Source of the DNA: Fidelibacterota bacterium
GTDB taxonomy: Bacteria; Fidelibacterota; UBA8477; JABMPR01
Assembly (NCBI GenBank): GCA_013202495.1
Contig: JABMQQ010000208.1
Span: forward strand, 1-39,262
Length of the DNA: 39,262 nucleotides
Direction: 5' to 3'
The position numbers and the translations under genes were made by a program. Numbering within the stretch: the stretch's first letter is position 1; every line of letters starts with the position of its first letter. A model generated the notes under the pieces. The model saw only the letters and a list, made by a program, of their open reading frames with translations, made no database searches and was not told the DNA's origin. This document shows, in pieces, positions 7,392 through 15,602 of this stretch.

Positions 7392-10300
7392 TTATACTTC
7401 ATGGATTTGAATTTCTCCGATACCTTTAATTTTATTCGCCTCTTCCACTATCCGCCTGTGGTGAGTAAATAATATCACTTGGTTCTTTTTTGATAAAGTA
7501 GCTAAGACATTGAGAGTCGCTTTGGATCTGTCATCATCAAAGTTGATAAGGATATCATCTACAATAAAGGGTAAGGGCTCGCTAGTTTCTATACGCGATT
7601 CAATGGTCGCAAGTCTCAGAGCAAGGTAGAGCTGGTCGCAGGTTCCATCACTCATGCCTTCCACCGATACACGAGAATCATCGGGCCGTATGCCTATTAG
7701 GATGGGATTGCCTTTATCATCCATGTCAGCACGCAGACCTGCGAATGAATCAAGGGTCAGCTTAGAAAAGAATTTAGAGGCCAATTGTAGAACCGGATCT
7801 TGATGTTCTTCACGATAGCGCTCAATTTCATCCTTCAGCACCTTGGTAGCCAACTTAATCTTTGTATACTGATCAACAAGACGTTGTATTCTTGCAGCAA
7901 CCTGCTCCATTTTCTCAGCCGCAACAGCTGCCTGACCACTCCCATCCATAAACTGTAACTCCTTGGTTTCTTCACCGATTAGCTTTAAGGCATTTGAAAT
8001 ACTAGGATTAAGTTCCTCTTCAATCTGTCTATTGAGAGAAGCGATTTGGCTGGGTAATTCATCAACAATAACTGCCTCGGATTGGTGCTTAATTTCTGCT
8101 ATAGGAAACCCCTCGCTCACTTTTGCCAGAGAAGATTTAGCATCGGATATCTTCTCATGTAGTCGCTGATATTCAGCAGATTTCCGAATGGCTTCAGCTA
8201 GATCTTCTCTTTCGTCTTTCTGGGCAATTGCTAGTAACTTTTGCATCCGGCCATCTGAACTCAGCAGGGTTTTTTCAGCATCCTCGATTTCAGAAGTTAG
8301 AGCTTCTATTTCCTCATAATTTTTCTTTAAAATTTCATTATCCTGCTTGGTCTTCTCAAGCATGGCCTGCAATTGCAGAACGACCTGATCTGGCGGAATA
8401 TTCTCTAAACTAAGGGCAGTTTGCTTCAATAAACTCTGCACATCTGCATTGAACTTCTCAACATCACGATCCATCCCATCCATCCGGCTTTGAAACTCTC
8501 TTACCTTTTCAAGCTTATCAAAACAGTCGCCAATGGCTTCAAGAAGATCGAGTGCTTCACTTGGAGAGATCTGATCCTCAAGTTTCAAGCCGGTTAAAGC
8601 TTTATCCCATTCCACCTGCCACTCAATTTTGGCTCTCTCAGCCTCTTCCTGCTCACTTTGGAACTTGTTCAACTCACTTTGGACCGAAGCCAGCTTATCG
8701 GTTAACTTCTCGAACTCTGTATTATGGAATCTGATATCATCTAAAATCTTTTCAGCAAAGACCATAATTGGTGTCAATTCTAAGCCAGAATATTCCTCGC
8801 TTTCCCCTAGAGATTTGAGCTCGGCAATAAGAGTTTTCCTGTATTGTTGCCTGATCTTGTCTTTTCCTGAAGCCTCGCGTTCCTTACGGGAATGCTCTTT
8901 TACCTTGAACTGTAGTTTGTCGATATCTGGCAGCCATGAGAGCATTTCCTTTGGAGTACGCGGTGTTATCTTAGTAGGTTCCCATTCAGCCAGCCACTTG
9001 GCTTGTGTTTCCTCTTCTCGAGCTGCTAATTCCACCTTGTGCTGAACAATATTTTGGCTTGTTTCTTCAAGACTTTCGATTTTGGCGCGTAATGATGCCA
9101 TTTTGGCAACCCGTCGGGCTTCCCGTCGCAAGCGGTCAGCGATTGTATCTGCTTGTTCCACCTTCTTTTCATATGCATCATGGATGGGCTGTCCTGGCTC
9201 ATATTCTTCAGCTTCTTTGGAAACATCATCGCCATCGACCCATTGCCTACGCAAGAGTCTCCATCCATCCTGCCGTTTTTTGCGAGATTTATCTAGCTCT
9301 TGCTCTGTGGGAACCTCACCACCGTATATCACTTCATTGTTGTCCGCCTTAGCAATCTTTAGCTCCGTTTCTGCTTTATGGCGATCGTTTTTCAATTGTT
9401 GTGCCTCGATATCAAGCTCACTGTAAATCGTTTCGTAGCGCCTCACAGTTTCCAGTAACGGAGGAGCCAATTCCAAAAAACTATCTAGGTCCCACGTTGA
9501 CAATCCTAATCTCTTTAGTTCAACGAGGCTGCTCTTTTTTCCTATTCCAATCTCGCGGGACATCTCCTCTATTTGATGGTCGATATCACCAGCTTTTCGG
9601 ATAAGTGTAATAGCCTTTTCCAGCCCGCCACTTTCTCTCCTGACCGCCTGACCTGATAAAGTTTTGACAATTTTTGCATGCTCTTTTTTCGCTATGTTAA
9701 TCTGCTTCCGTGTATGTGATGCCTGCTCGTTTAAACTTATAAATTTGGAACTCAAGTCCTGTATAGTTCTCTTTTTGCCAAACACGGGACGCAAAGATTC
9801 AGCATCTTTTAGTTCCAACCCCGGTCGAATATTTTCGATAAGTGCTCTTGCAGCATGGCGATGAGCGATCCGCATTCCATCTAATTTTAGCAGATCTTTC
9901 TGGTCTTTACGATACCTGTCAAGGCGCTGATGCAAGTCTCCTATGGTTTCTGCATGGTCAAGCAGGCCTTGGTTAACTGAGATGCTCAGCTTCTTATGTT
10001 GGAGTTTCTCTAACCTTGATTTGTCTTTTTCTACCTGCAGTTTGATCTCACGAATCTGTTGCTCAACTTCACGGAGCTGTTCAGGAAACTCTAAAGGCAA
10101 CACGACCACATCCCCTAAATCTTGTTGCTGTTCCTGTAGATCTGCAAGTTCCGCCAATTCTGGAATAGCTTTATTTAATCGAGCAAGTCGTTGTAATTCA
10201 GCACTAGTCTGTCTTATTTTTTCCTCAAGTCTCTCATGATCTGCTTCAGCGGTCTGGAGGAGTTTCTGGTGTTCTCTCCATTTACTAGGAAGAAGGCTTG

Positions 10301-10895
10301 ACTCTCTTACAATCCTCTTATGGTTTTTATACTCATTAATGGCCTGGTTTATCAGCTGCTTGCTACCTCGATCTCTAAAAAGTTCATCCGCTTCTACTTC
10401 AAGGGTATCTAATATCTTTTTAAGAGAAGAAATACCTGTGCCAGCGGCAAACAGGGCTTGACCTAATTGACCCTTTTGTGCGAGGATATCTTCACCGCCT
10501 GCCACTAGAGTTCCATGGTCGATACAATAAAGTGATTCAAATAGAGCAGGTTCAACACCATGTAAAAAAATCGCAAGATCACCAGGATCCAAGGGATTAC
10601 CATCAAGGTCTAAAAGATCCGCCTTTCTTTTCTTGCGACGATTGAAGACGAGTTCCTGCCCTGTAGCTCCTTCAATGTGGCCGCCGATCATGAGTCGATC
10701 ATTGGCATGCAGAAAATTATCTGAAGTTCGTTCAGGGAAACCATATAATAGAGCCTTCAGCGCTCGAAGTGTAGTACTCTTGCCTGCCTCGTTGAGACCA
10801 AATATGATGTGGAGACCCGGTTCCTGCGTATCAAACTCAATAGTGTGCTCAGTAAAGAGTCCAAAGGCTTTCAGATTAAGATGCTTTATCCTCAA
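7392..10895 (-). CDS. YhaN-like (SbcC/Rad50-type) coiled-coil ATPase
   Basis: A 1167-residue SMC-like ATPase. The N-terminal half-domain has Walker A GLNEAGKS (33-40) and motifs typical of the Bacillus YhaN group (LFAAGTGISSLK; FRDRGSKQLINQ). A long, mostly coiled-coil middle follows. The C-terminal half-domain has the signature region GMSDGTCDQLYLALRLA, Walker B PFIVDDILINFDDD and a switch His (FTHHRR). I see no CxxC zinc hook, which separates it from classical SbcC/Rad50. It would partner the phosphoesterase encoded just upstream, together acting on DNA ends or foreign DNA. The start is a TTG that overlaps the partner stop codon (TTGA), with AAGGAG 8 bases before it, so the two proteins are translationally coupled. 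It is the last gene of the cargo operon. Confidence 0.88.
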   Translation of the reverse strand: MRIKHLNLKAFGLFTEHTIEFDTQEPGLHIIFGLNEAGKSTTLRALKALLYGFPERTSDNFLHANDRLMIGGHIEGATGQELVFNRRKKRKADLLDLDGNPLDPGDLAIFLHGVEPALFESLYCIDHGTLVAGGEDILAQKGQLGQALFAAGTGISSLKKILDTLEVEADELFRDRGSKQLINQAINEYKNHKRIVRESSLLPSKWREHQKLLQTAEADHERLEEKIRQTSAELQRLARLNKAIPELAELADLQEQQQDLGDVVVLPLEFPEQLREVEQQIREIKLQVEKDKSRLEKLQHKKLSISVNQGLLDHAETIGDLHQRLDRYRKDQKDLLKLDGMRIAHRHAARALIENIRPGLELKDAESLRPVFGKKRTIQDLSSKFISLNEQASHTRKQINIAKKEHAKIVKTLSGQAVRRESGGLEKAITLIRKAGDIDHQIEEMSREIGIGKKSSLVELKRLGLSTWDLDSFLELAPPLLETVRRYETIYSELDIEAQQLKNDRHKAETELKIAKADNNEVIYGGEVPTEQELDKSRKKRQDGWRLLRRQWVDGDDVSKEAEEYEPGQPIHDAYEKKVEQADTIADRLRREARRVAKMASLRAKIESLEETSQNIVQHKVELAAREEETQAKWLAEWEPTKITPRTPKEMLSWLPDIDKLQFKVKEHSRKEREASGKDKIRQQYRKTLIAELKSLGESEEYSGLELTPIMVFAEKILDDIRFHNTEFEKLTDKLASVQSELNKFQSEQEEAERAKIEWQVEWDKALTGLKLEDQISPSEALDLLEAIGDCFDKLEKVREFQSRMDGMDRDVEKFNADVQSLLKQTALSLENIPPDQVVLQLQAMLEKTKQDNEILKKNYEEIEALTSEIEDAEKTLLSSDGRMQKLLAIAQKDEREDLAEAIRKSAEYQRLHEKISDAKSSLAKVSEGFPIAEIKHQSEAVIVDELPSQIASLNRQIEEELNPSISNALKLIGEETKELQFMDGSGQAAVAAEKMEQVAARIQRLVDQYTKIKLATKVLKDEIERYREEHQDPVLQLASKFFSKLTLDSFAGLRADMDDKGNPILIGIRPDDSRVSVEGMSDGTCDQLYLALRLATIESRIETSEPLPFIVDDILINFDDDRSKATLNVLATLSKKNQVILFTHHRRIVEEANKIKGIGEIQIHEV

Positions 10896-12151
10896 CTTTC
10901 ATTCTCCTTACTTTGTATCAGTCTGGCGAGGAGAAGTTCTTTGACCTCTTCCTGCAACTCGCTAGAGTTTTCAGGATGACTCTCCTGCATAGAATTCACA
11001 TCAAGCAGCTCCGCTGGAAGTTTTAAATTTAGCTTGGCTATGTCCGGAACCAGTGTTGATAGTGTACCCTCTTCGAGGTCAAGGCTTTCAACAGCCTGCA
11101 ACAGACTTGTTAGAGGGCTGTCTTTACCGTCAATCTCTTCAAAGCTCGACATTCGATTTGTTCTAAGAATCACCTTTTCAAGCCATACAGCATCAAGGCT
11201 GGCAGCAATACTCCGGATCTCTTCGGTTATTTGTATTGAGCGCGCATGTAGTTCCGCATGTAGAAGACAGCGCCCCTCCAGATGTAACCGTAGCGCTAAA
11301 GTTTTTCCAGATACCAAGTCTCGCTCTTTTTCAATTGCAGACCGGACAATCTTATACATATGCTCTTTAGTATCGCATTCTGATAGATCTACTCGGCAGA
11401 TAGACCAGCGGAGCACATCAAGCACCATCTCTTTGACCTCAGCTATCATACCATCTTCCACAGTCACCAAGGTAGCGCCTTTGGCTCCTGTCTCTTTGAT
11501 ATGTCTACCCTGAATATTTCCAGGGAAAAGTATCAGTGGATCTTCTGAAACAACTTCACGTTTGTGAATATGTCCTAGAGCCCAGTAATCATATCCCTTG
11601 GATTCAAGGTCATTAAGGGAGCACGGTGCATAATTTTCATGCCCCTCCCGGCCAGTTAGTGACGTATGGAGTACCCCTATGTTAAAAAAGTTTGGGTTAT
11701 ATTGAGGATACTGCGAGGCCAAATTTGCTATCACAGCACGAGAAGAATAGCTTTGTCCATGGATTGCAACGTTAATGGAATCAAGTATTTCTGTTTGGGG
11801 TTCCTTCGAAGAGAAAAGAGAAACATTGTCAGGCAGGGGCATTGTCTTAGTGATCTGACTGGCAGCATCATGGTTACCAGAAGCAATGTAAACCTTAATC
11901 CCTGCCTTTTTGAGTCGACCCATCGTAGAGGCAAAATAGATACCGGTATTAGAATCCTTCCAATCCCCATCATAAAGATCTCCGGCGATGAGGATAAAAT
12001 TAACCTCTTCCTCAATTGCTAGATCGATCAGGTTTTCGAATGCCCGCCTTGTCGCACCACGGATCTGCTCAACAGGAGCATATTCATACGCTTCTAGTCC
12101 CTTAAGTGGACTATCAAGGTGGATGTCTGCTGTGTGGATAAATTTGATCAT
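10892..12151 (-). CDS. YhaO-like (SbcD/Mre11-type) DNA exonuclease
   Basis: A 419-residue calcineurin-like phosphoesterase with the metal-binding set of the Mre11/SbcD fold. Visible motifs are HTADIHLDSP (D9, H11), AGDLYDGD (57-63), SGNHDAAS (91-98), a later HTS motif and WALGHIHKRE. The remaining third is the capping and ATPase-contact region. The family cuts DNA ends or hairpins with an SbcC/YhaN-type ATPase, which is encoded directly downstream in a 4-base overlap. A weak AAGG ribosome site precedes its ATG. The gene begins 39 bases after the OLD-family gene on the same strand. In this setting the pair probably serves as the nuclease arm of a defence operon, rather than as the housekeeping repair enzyme. 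Confidence 0.9.
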   Translation of the reverse strand: MIKFIHTADIHLDSPLKGLEAYEYAPVEQIRGATRRAFENLIDLAIEEEVNFILIAGDLYDGDWKDSNTGIYFASTMGRLKKAGIKVYIASGNHDAASQITKTMPLPDNVSLFSSKEPQTEILDSINVAIHGQSYSSRAVIANLASQYPQYNPNFFNIGVLHTSLTGREGHENYAPCSLNDLESKGYDYWALGHIHKREVVSEDPLILFPGNIQGRHIKETGAKGATLVTVEDGMIAEVKEMVLDVLRWSICRVDLSECDTKEHMYKIVRSAIEKERDLVSGKTLALRLHLEGRCLLHAELHARSIQITEEIRSIAASLDAVWLEKVILRTNRMSSFEEIDGKDSPLTSLLQAVESLDLEEGTLSTLVPDIAKLNLKLPAELLDVNSMQESHPENSSELQEEVKELLLARLIQSKENES

Positions 12152-12190
12152 AGAATTAACCTTATACTAGTTTGTCTACTTAATACAACG

Positions 12191-14110
12191 TTACTTCACT
12201 GAACGAGCATATTTCATTAGTTGTTTAGATGCCAGTTTTAGGAGAGTCATGCTGAAGCCTTCTGCAAGTAACATTTCCACAGTTGCGGTGACTACGAGAG
12301 GATTCTTTCTCCGTACACCATTATTAAGAATAAATTTATTTCGCGCCGCTTTTTCGTGGGTATCCCAATTTGCATCTCCAGTTTCTTGAATAATTTCGTC
12401 CATGATTCTAGTTTTCCACATGACGAAATTATTTTCGAGGATGTTTGTCTCCTGGATAGGTTCAAGACTCGAAGACAATAAATTAAGCAGACATTGATTA
12501 TCCCTGATTTGGTTGTTTAGAGAATCCTTACGATCGCAATCGCCATCGAAAACTGTGAACGTTGGTAAACCTAGCCCTTTTGCTATGGCCAAGGGTCGGC
12601 TCATATTGGTCTTTCCATCGCAAACGACAAAGTGACAGCCAAGTCTTCGAAATTCATCCCATTGATCGGTACAACGCAAATACGTTGAGATAAAAGCCAC
12701 ATCTTCCGCACCCTCAACCAAAACAGGGATGGTGCAAAAAAATAATTCAGACTGCGATGGTTGCATAATTTGCTCAACGGCGGCCATCACCTCCGTTGGC
12801 TTCTGTGGCTGATCTCCAAGCGCCTGTGATAACATATCCGCAAGATCAGTGTATTTGACTTGTGATACGCTACTACCCTTAATTGTCGGTCGAGTTCTAA
12901 CCAATCGTATATTCTCGTAACCACGACTACTAACAAAATACGGGCTGTGGGTGGTAATAATAATTTGTGAATCGTGAGTAGAAAGGATCTCTAAAAGAGA
13001 AGCTAAATGCTTTGCCTGTGGAGGGTGTTGATACAACTCAGGCTCTTCAAATCCCAATAGGAGTGTCGGCAAGTCACCTTCACCCGTTGTGGCTAAAACT
13101 CTAAGTAATGCAATCAAAAACGAACGTTGCATTCCATGTCCTGACCGTACTAGTTCACCTAAGAAGTCACCTTCACCAATCTTCGCCCTGGCATAGGGTG
13201 AAGCAAGTGATACTGATTTTTGATCATCGAAATGCCATGCTAGCTCTACCTTAGCTCCAGAATGGGACCAATTCTTCAACTGAGATTGAATTTTTTCACT
13301 AACATCTTTCAGTACTAAATCTTGATCGCTAATAAGTTTCAGATATTGTGAGTTTGTCTGTTGGCGGAGAGCTTCTATAGGTTCAGCAAAGTCTATTTCG
13401 GATCGAATGGTTCTCTGGAGTAAATTGCCTAATGCACTATTACGTTGTTCATCTTGTTCTTCCGTTGGATCCTTTACCGCCGGTAAATAAACCCAGCTAA
13501 TATGTTTCTTGAGTAAATTGGCACCTTTACTCCAGCCATAAAATTGAGTGGGGCTTTCTATGTCTTCGCATAGCTCTAAATTATTTTCTTCGTACTCCCG
13601 TAATGCTGAACGCATGGCGTCTTTTGTGGTAACTAATGGTAGTTCAGGAAATGATGATCTTATACCGGCATAAATTCCTTTTAGCTCTGCGGCCAAAGCC
13701 TTTGCCTCCTCAGCTTGGAAATATGGAACAAAATCGTTCATGATTTTTCGGATACCATATTGTTTTACTTCAGCTCTTAGAGATGTTGGATTCCATTCAG
13801 CTTTGACAGTAACTGCCAATTGACCATGACGAGCGTATGCTTTTAGATCCTCTTTTGCTAGCTCAGACAATTCCTCAAATATGCATATAATTTCGATCGG
13901 TTGGCTGGTATCTCGATTGTGGAAATCTTCCTCTTGAAGATTCACAACATCAGAAGGAGCTTCTGAATTCCTAAAAAAGATATTAAGGGCCATCAATACC
14001 GTTGATTTTCCAGCACCATTGGGTCCAACAAAACATGAATATCGATCAATTGCAATTTCTTGGTTTTTGAAACATCTGTAATTCTTGATGGTGATTTTTA
14101 ATAGACGCAT
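12191..14110 (-). CDS. OLD-family ATP-dependent endonuclease (AAA ATPase plus TOPRIM)
   Basis: A 639-residue protein with an ABC-type ATPase in the first two thirds: Walker A GPNGAGKS (29-36), GHGMQRSFLIALL as signature region, LLGFEEPELYQHPP as Walker B, and ITTHSPYFVS as the switch. A TOPRIM nuclease domain follows, seen in PVLVEGAEDVAFI and, after it, TVFDGDCDRKD. This is the architecture of P2 Old and of GajA-like nucleases. No UvrD-like gajB lies next to it, so a Gabija call is not supported. It has its own strong ribosome site (AAGGAG, 8 bases before ATG) and gaps of 172 and 39 bases on either side, so it may be a later insertion into the cargo operon. Confidence 0.85.
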   Translation of the reverse strand: MRLLKITIKNYRCFKNQEIAIDRYSCFVGPNGAGKSTVLMALNIFFRNSEAPSDVVNLQEEDFHNRDTSQPIEIICIFEELSELAKEDLKAYARHGQLAVTVKAEWNPTSLRAEVKQYGIRKIMNDFVPYFQAEEAKALAAELKGIYAGIRSSFPELPLVTTKDAMRSALREYEENNLELCEDIESPTQFYGWSKGANLLKKHISWVYLPAVKDPTEEQDEQRNSALGNLLQRTIRSEIDFAEPIEALRQQTNSQYLKLISDQDLVLKDVSEKIQSQLKNWSHSGAKVELAWHFDDQKSVSLASPYARAKIGEGDFLGELVRSGHGMQRSFLIALLRVLATTGEGDLPTLLLGFEEPELYQHPPQAKHLASLLEILSTHDSQIIITTHSPYFVSSRGYENIRLVRTRPTIKGSSVSQVKYTDLADMLSQALGDQPQKPTEVMAAVEQIMQPSQSELFFCTIPVLVEGAEDVAFISTYLRCTDQWDEFRRLGCHFVVCDGKTNMSRPLAIAKGLGLPTFTVFDGDCDRKDSLNNQIRDNQCLLNLLSSSLEPIQETNILENNFVMWKTRIMDEIIQETGDANWDTHEKAARNKFILNNGVRRKNPLVVTATVEMLLAEGFSMTLLKLASKQLMKYARSVK

Positions 14111-14283
14111 TCAACCTACTCCTTATTGGCTATAACTCACTTCGCTTGAGCTGACCTCAATATCAATTGTTGTTGCACTTCCCCTTTTTTAATCCGAACA
14201 AACGCTTCCATATACCCATATGACACTCCTATTAAGAATTATTCCTCTGGAGATTATCGTCTGCATGAAAGTTGAATTTCATT

Positions 14284-15159
14284 TTAATGAGTTCTTCGCG
14301 AATGCATTACCAATTCCTTGAAATCACTTTCTTTGATAATGCGAATACTTTGACCAGTTGAAATTAGATACTCCGCTTTTCGATGCTTAGAGCTCTTCTC
14401 ATTACCAGCTAATCTGGAAACATCCTGATCCCCAACAACTAACAGACTTGTTCTTTTATTCACTCCTGAAGCCACCGTACAGCCAATATTTGCAGCTAAT
14501 TCTACAGCCTCCCTACGAGGAATTTCTAATGATCCCGTAAAGACCAAGACTTCACCAAACAATACACCGTCATGATTTCCCTCTTTGGTCATTGCAGAGT
14601 GATATGGTCTCTTTGTTGGATCTATTGGATTTTTAATTCGTTCAAGCCAAGCATTTAGATCTAAACCTGTAGTTTCAATAGCTGCTAAAAGAATCTGACC
14701 TGATGCTTTTGCATCCTCTAGAGCATCATGATGTTTAAATTCATACCCAATTTTCTCGCATAGGTTGACAAGCCCGTATCCACTCCACCTACAATCTTCC
14801 CATGTTCTTCTGGCCACTTTTGCTGAATCAAGCCAAACGCCACTAAATTCCTCGAGATCGTATTTTGTTAAAGCTCGTCCTATTGACACACGGTCAAAGT
14901 GTGTGTGGCAAACACAAACTGAATTATTTAAATAGGTACCCAAGACTTTAGCTACTTCAGGGAGAGTAGGACAACCAATCACATCCTTTTCACTAATCCC
15001 ATGTATATCAACATTGATAGGATTAAAATAATCTTCAGGATCTATTAAAGATGACCATTCATCTGTTATTTTCCCATCCACATATTTGGCAATACCTATC
15101 TGGCAGATAGAAGCCATATCAGCATTCGCAGTCTCTACATCAATTGCTATGAAATTCAA
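14284..15159 (-). CDS. DnaQ-type 3'-5' exonuclease fused to a BRCT domain
   Basis: A 291-residue two-domain protein. Residues 1-170 form a DEDDh exonuclease: FIAIDVETAN gives the first D and E, HTHFDR the second D region, and HHDALEDAKA the H and last D. Residues about 199-285 form a BRCT domain (GEVLVFTGSLEIPRREAVELA ... TSLLVVGDQD), as in DNA ligase and epsilon-like proteins that bind nicks or phosphorylated partners. Translation starts at a TTG that overlaps the stop of the 130-aa gene (TTGA), with GAGG 9 bases upstream. It probably trims DNA in the same pathway as the helicase and ATPase upstream. It is too short to be a polymerase III subunit set, and no polymerase is nearby. Confidence 0.85.
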   Translation of the reverse strand: MNFIAIDVETANADMASICQIGIAKYVDGKITDEWSSLIDPEDYFNPINVDIHGISEKDVIGCPTLPEVAKVLGTYLNNSVCVCHTHFDRVSIGRALTKYDLEEFSGVWLDSAKVARRTWEDCRWSGYGLVNLCEKIGYEFKHHDALEDAKASGQILLAAIETTGLDLNAWLERIKNPIDPTKRPYHSAMTKEGNHDGVLFGEVLVFTGSLEIPRREAVELAANIGCTVASGVNKRTSLLVVGDQDVSRLAGNEKSSKHRKAEYLISTGQSIRIIKESDFKELVMHSRRTH

Positions 15160-15548
15160 GCCACGTGATCCTCAAGATCAGGCTTTACAGACCTTATTAT
15201 ATCTTTAGCATAGATGACTCTCATTCCAGTTTTAGTACAAATGAGTTCAGTTTTTTTTGATACATCAATATCTAAATCTTCACAACGTAGTCCCTGCCAT
15301 TGTGCCAAATAATATAGCGATCCATATTTTTCGTTCTTTTGTGTAGGCTTCTCTGTACCGCCTTTCCAGTTAAGAACCGGCAGTTCCCCTTTCTTTGCCC
15401 TCTCAGCCAATTCAGGCTCTTTCCTGCTTAATTTTCTTCCAACCTCCCAAGAGATTATCAAGCCCTTGTCTGGTCCTTTCCAGCGCTCTTCCCAGGAAAG
15501 TTTCCCTCGTATTGGTTTCTGTACTGATCGAAAAATTGTTTCAGTCAT
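15156..15548 (-). CDS. Uncharacterised 130-residue protein of the defence operon
   Basis: I do not recognise this family. The protein is soluble, rich in Lys, Glu and Trp, with a Trp-containing centre (VLNWKGGTEKPTQ) and SLYYLAQWQG, and no signal peptide or membrane segment. AGAGGT lies six bases before its ATG. It begins 54 bases after the helicase gene and overlaps the exonuclease-BRCT gene by 4 bases, so the last two are translationally coupled. The coupling suggests a partner or adaptor of the exonuclease. Confidence 0.7.
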   Translation of the reverse strand: MTETIFRSVQKPIRGKLSWEERWKGPDKGLIISWEVGRKLSRKEPELAERAKKGELPVLNWKGGTEKPTQKNEKYGSLYYLAQWQGLRCEDLDIDVSKKTELICTKTGMRVIYAKDIIRSVKPDLEDHVA

Positions 15549-15602
15549 GTTGGTACCTCTTAGATGACATAAACATTATTGATGTATGCAGCCTCAAATT
15601 TA

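Noticed and set aside
7963-10944. Many open frames on the plus strand opposite the YhaN/YhaO genes
   Set aside because: They are Ser/Leu/Cys-rich shadows of strongly conserved minus-strand genes, with no ribosome sites.
12191-14110. Gabija system from the OLD-family nuclease
   Set aside because: Gabija needs a UvrD-like GajB next to GajA; the neighbours are an exonuclease and a phosphoesterase.
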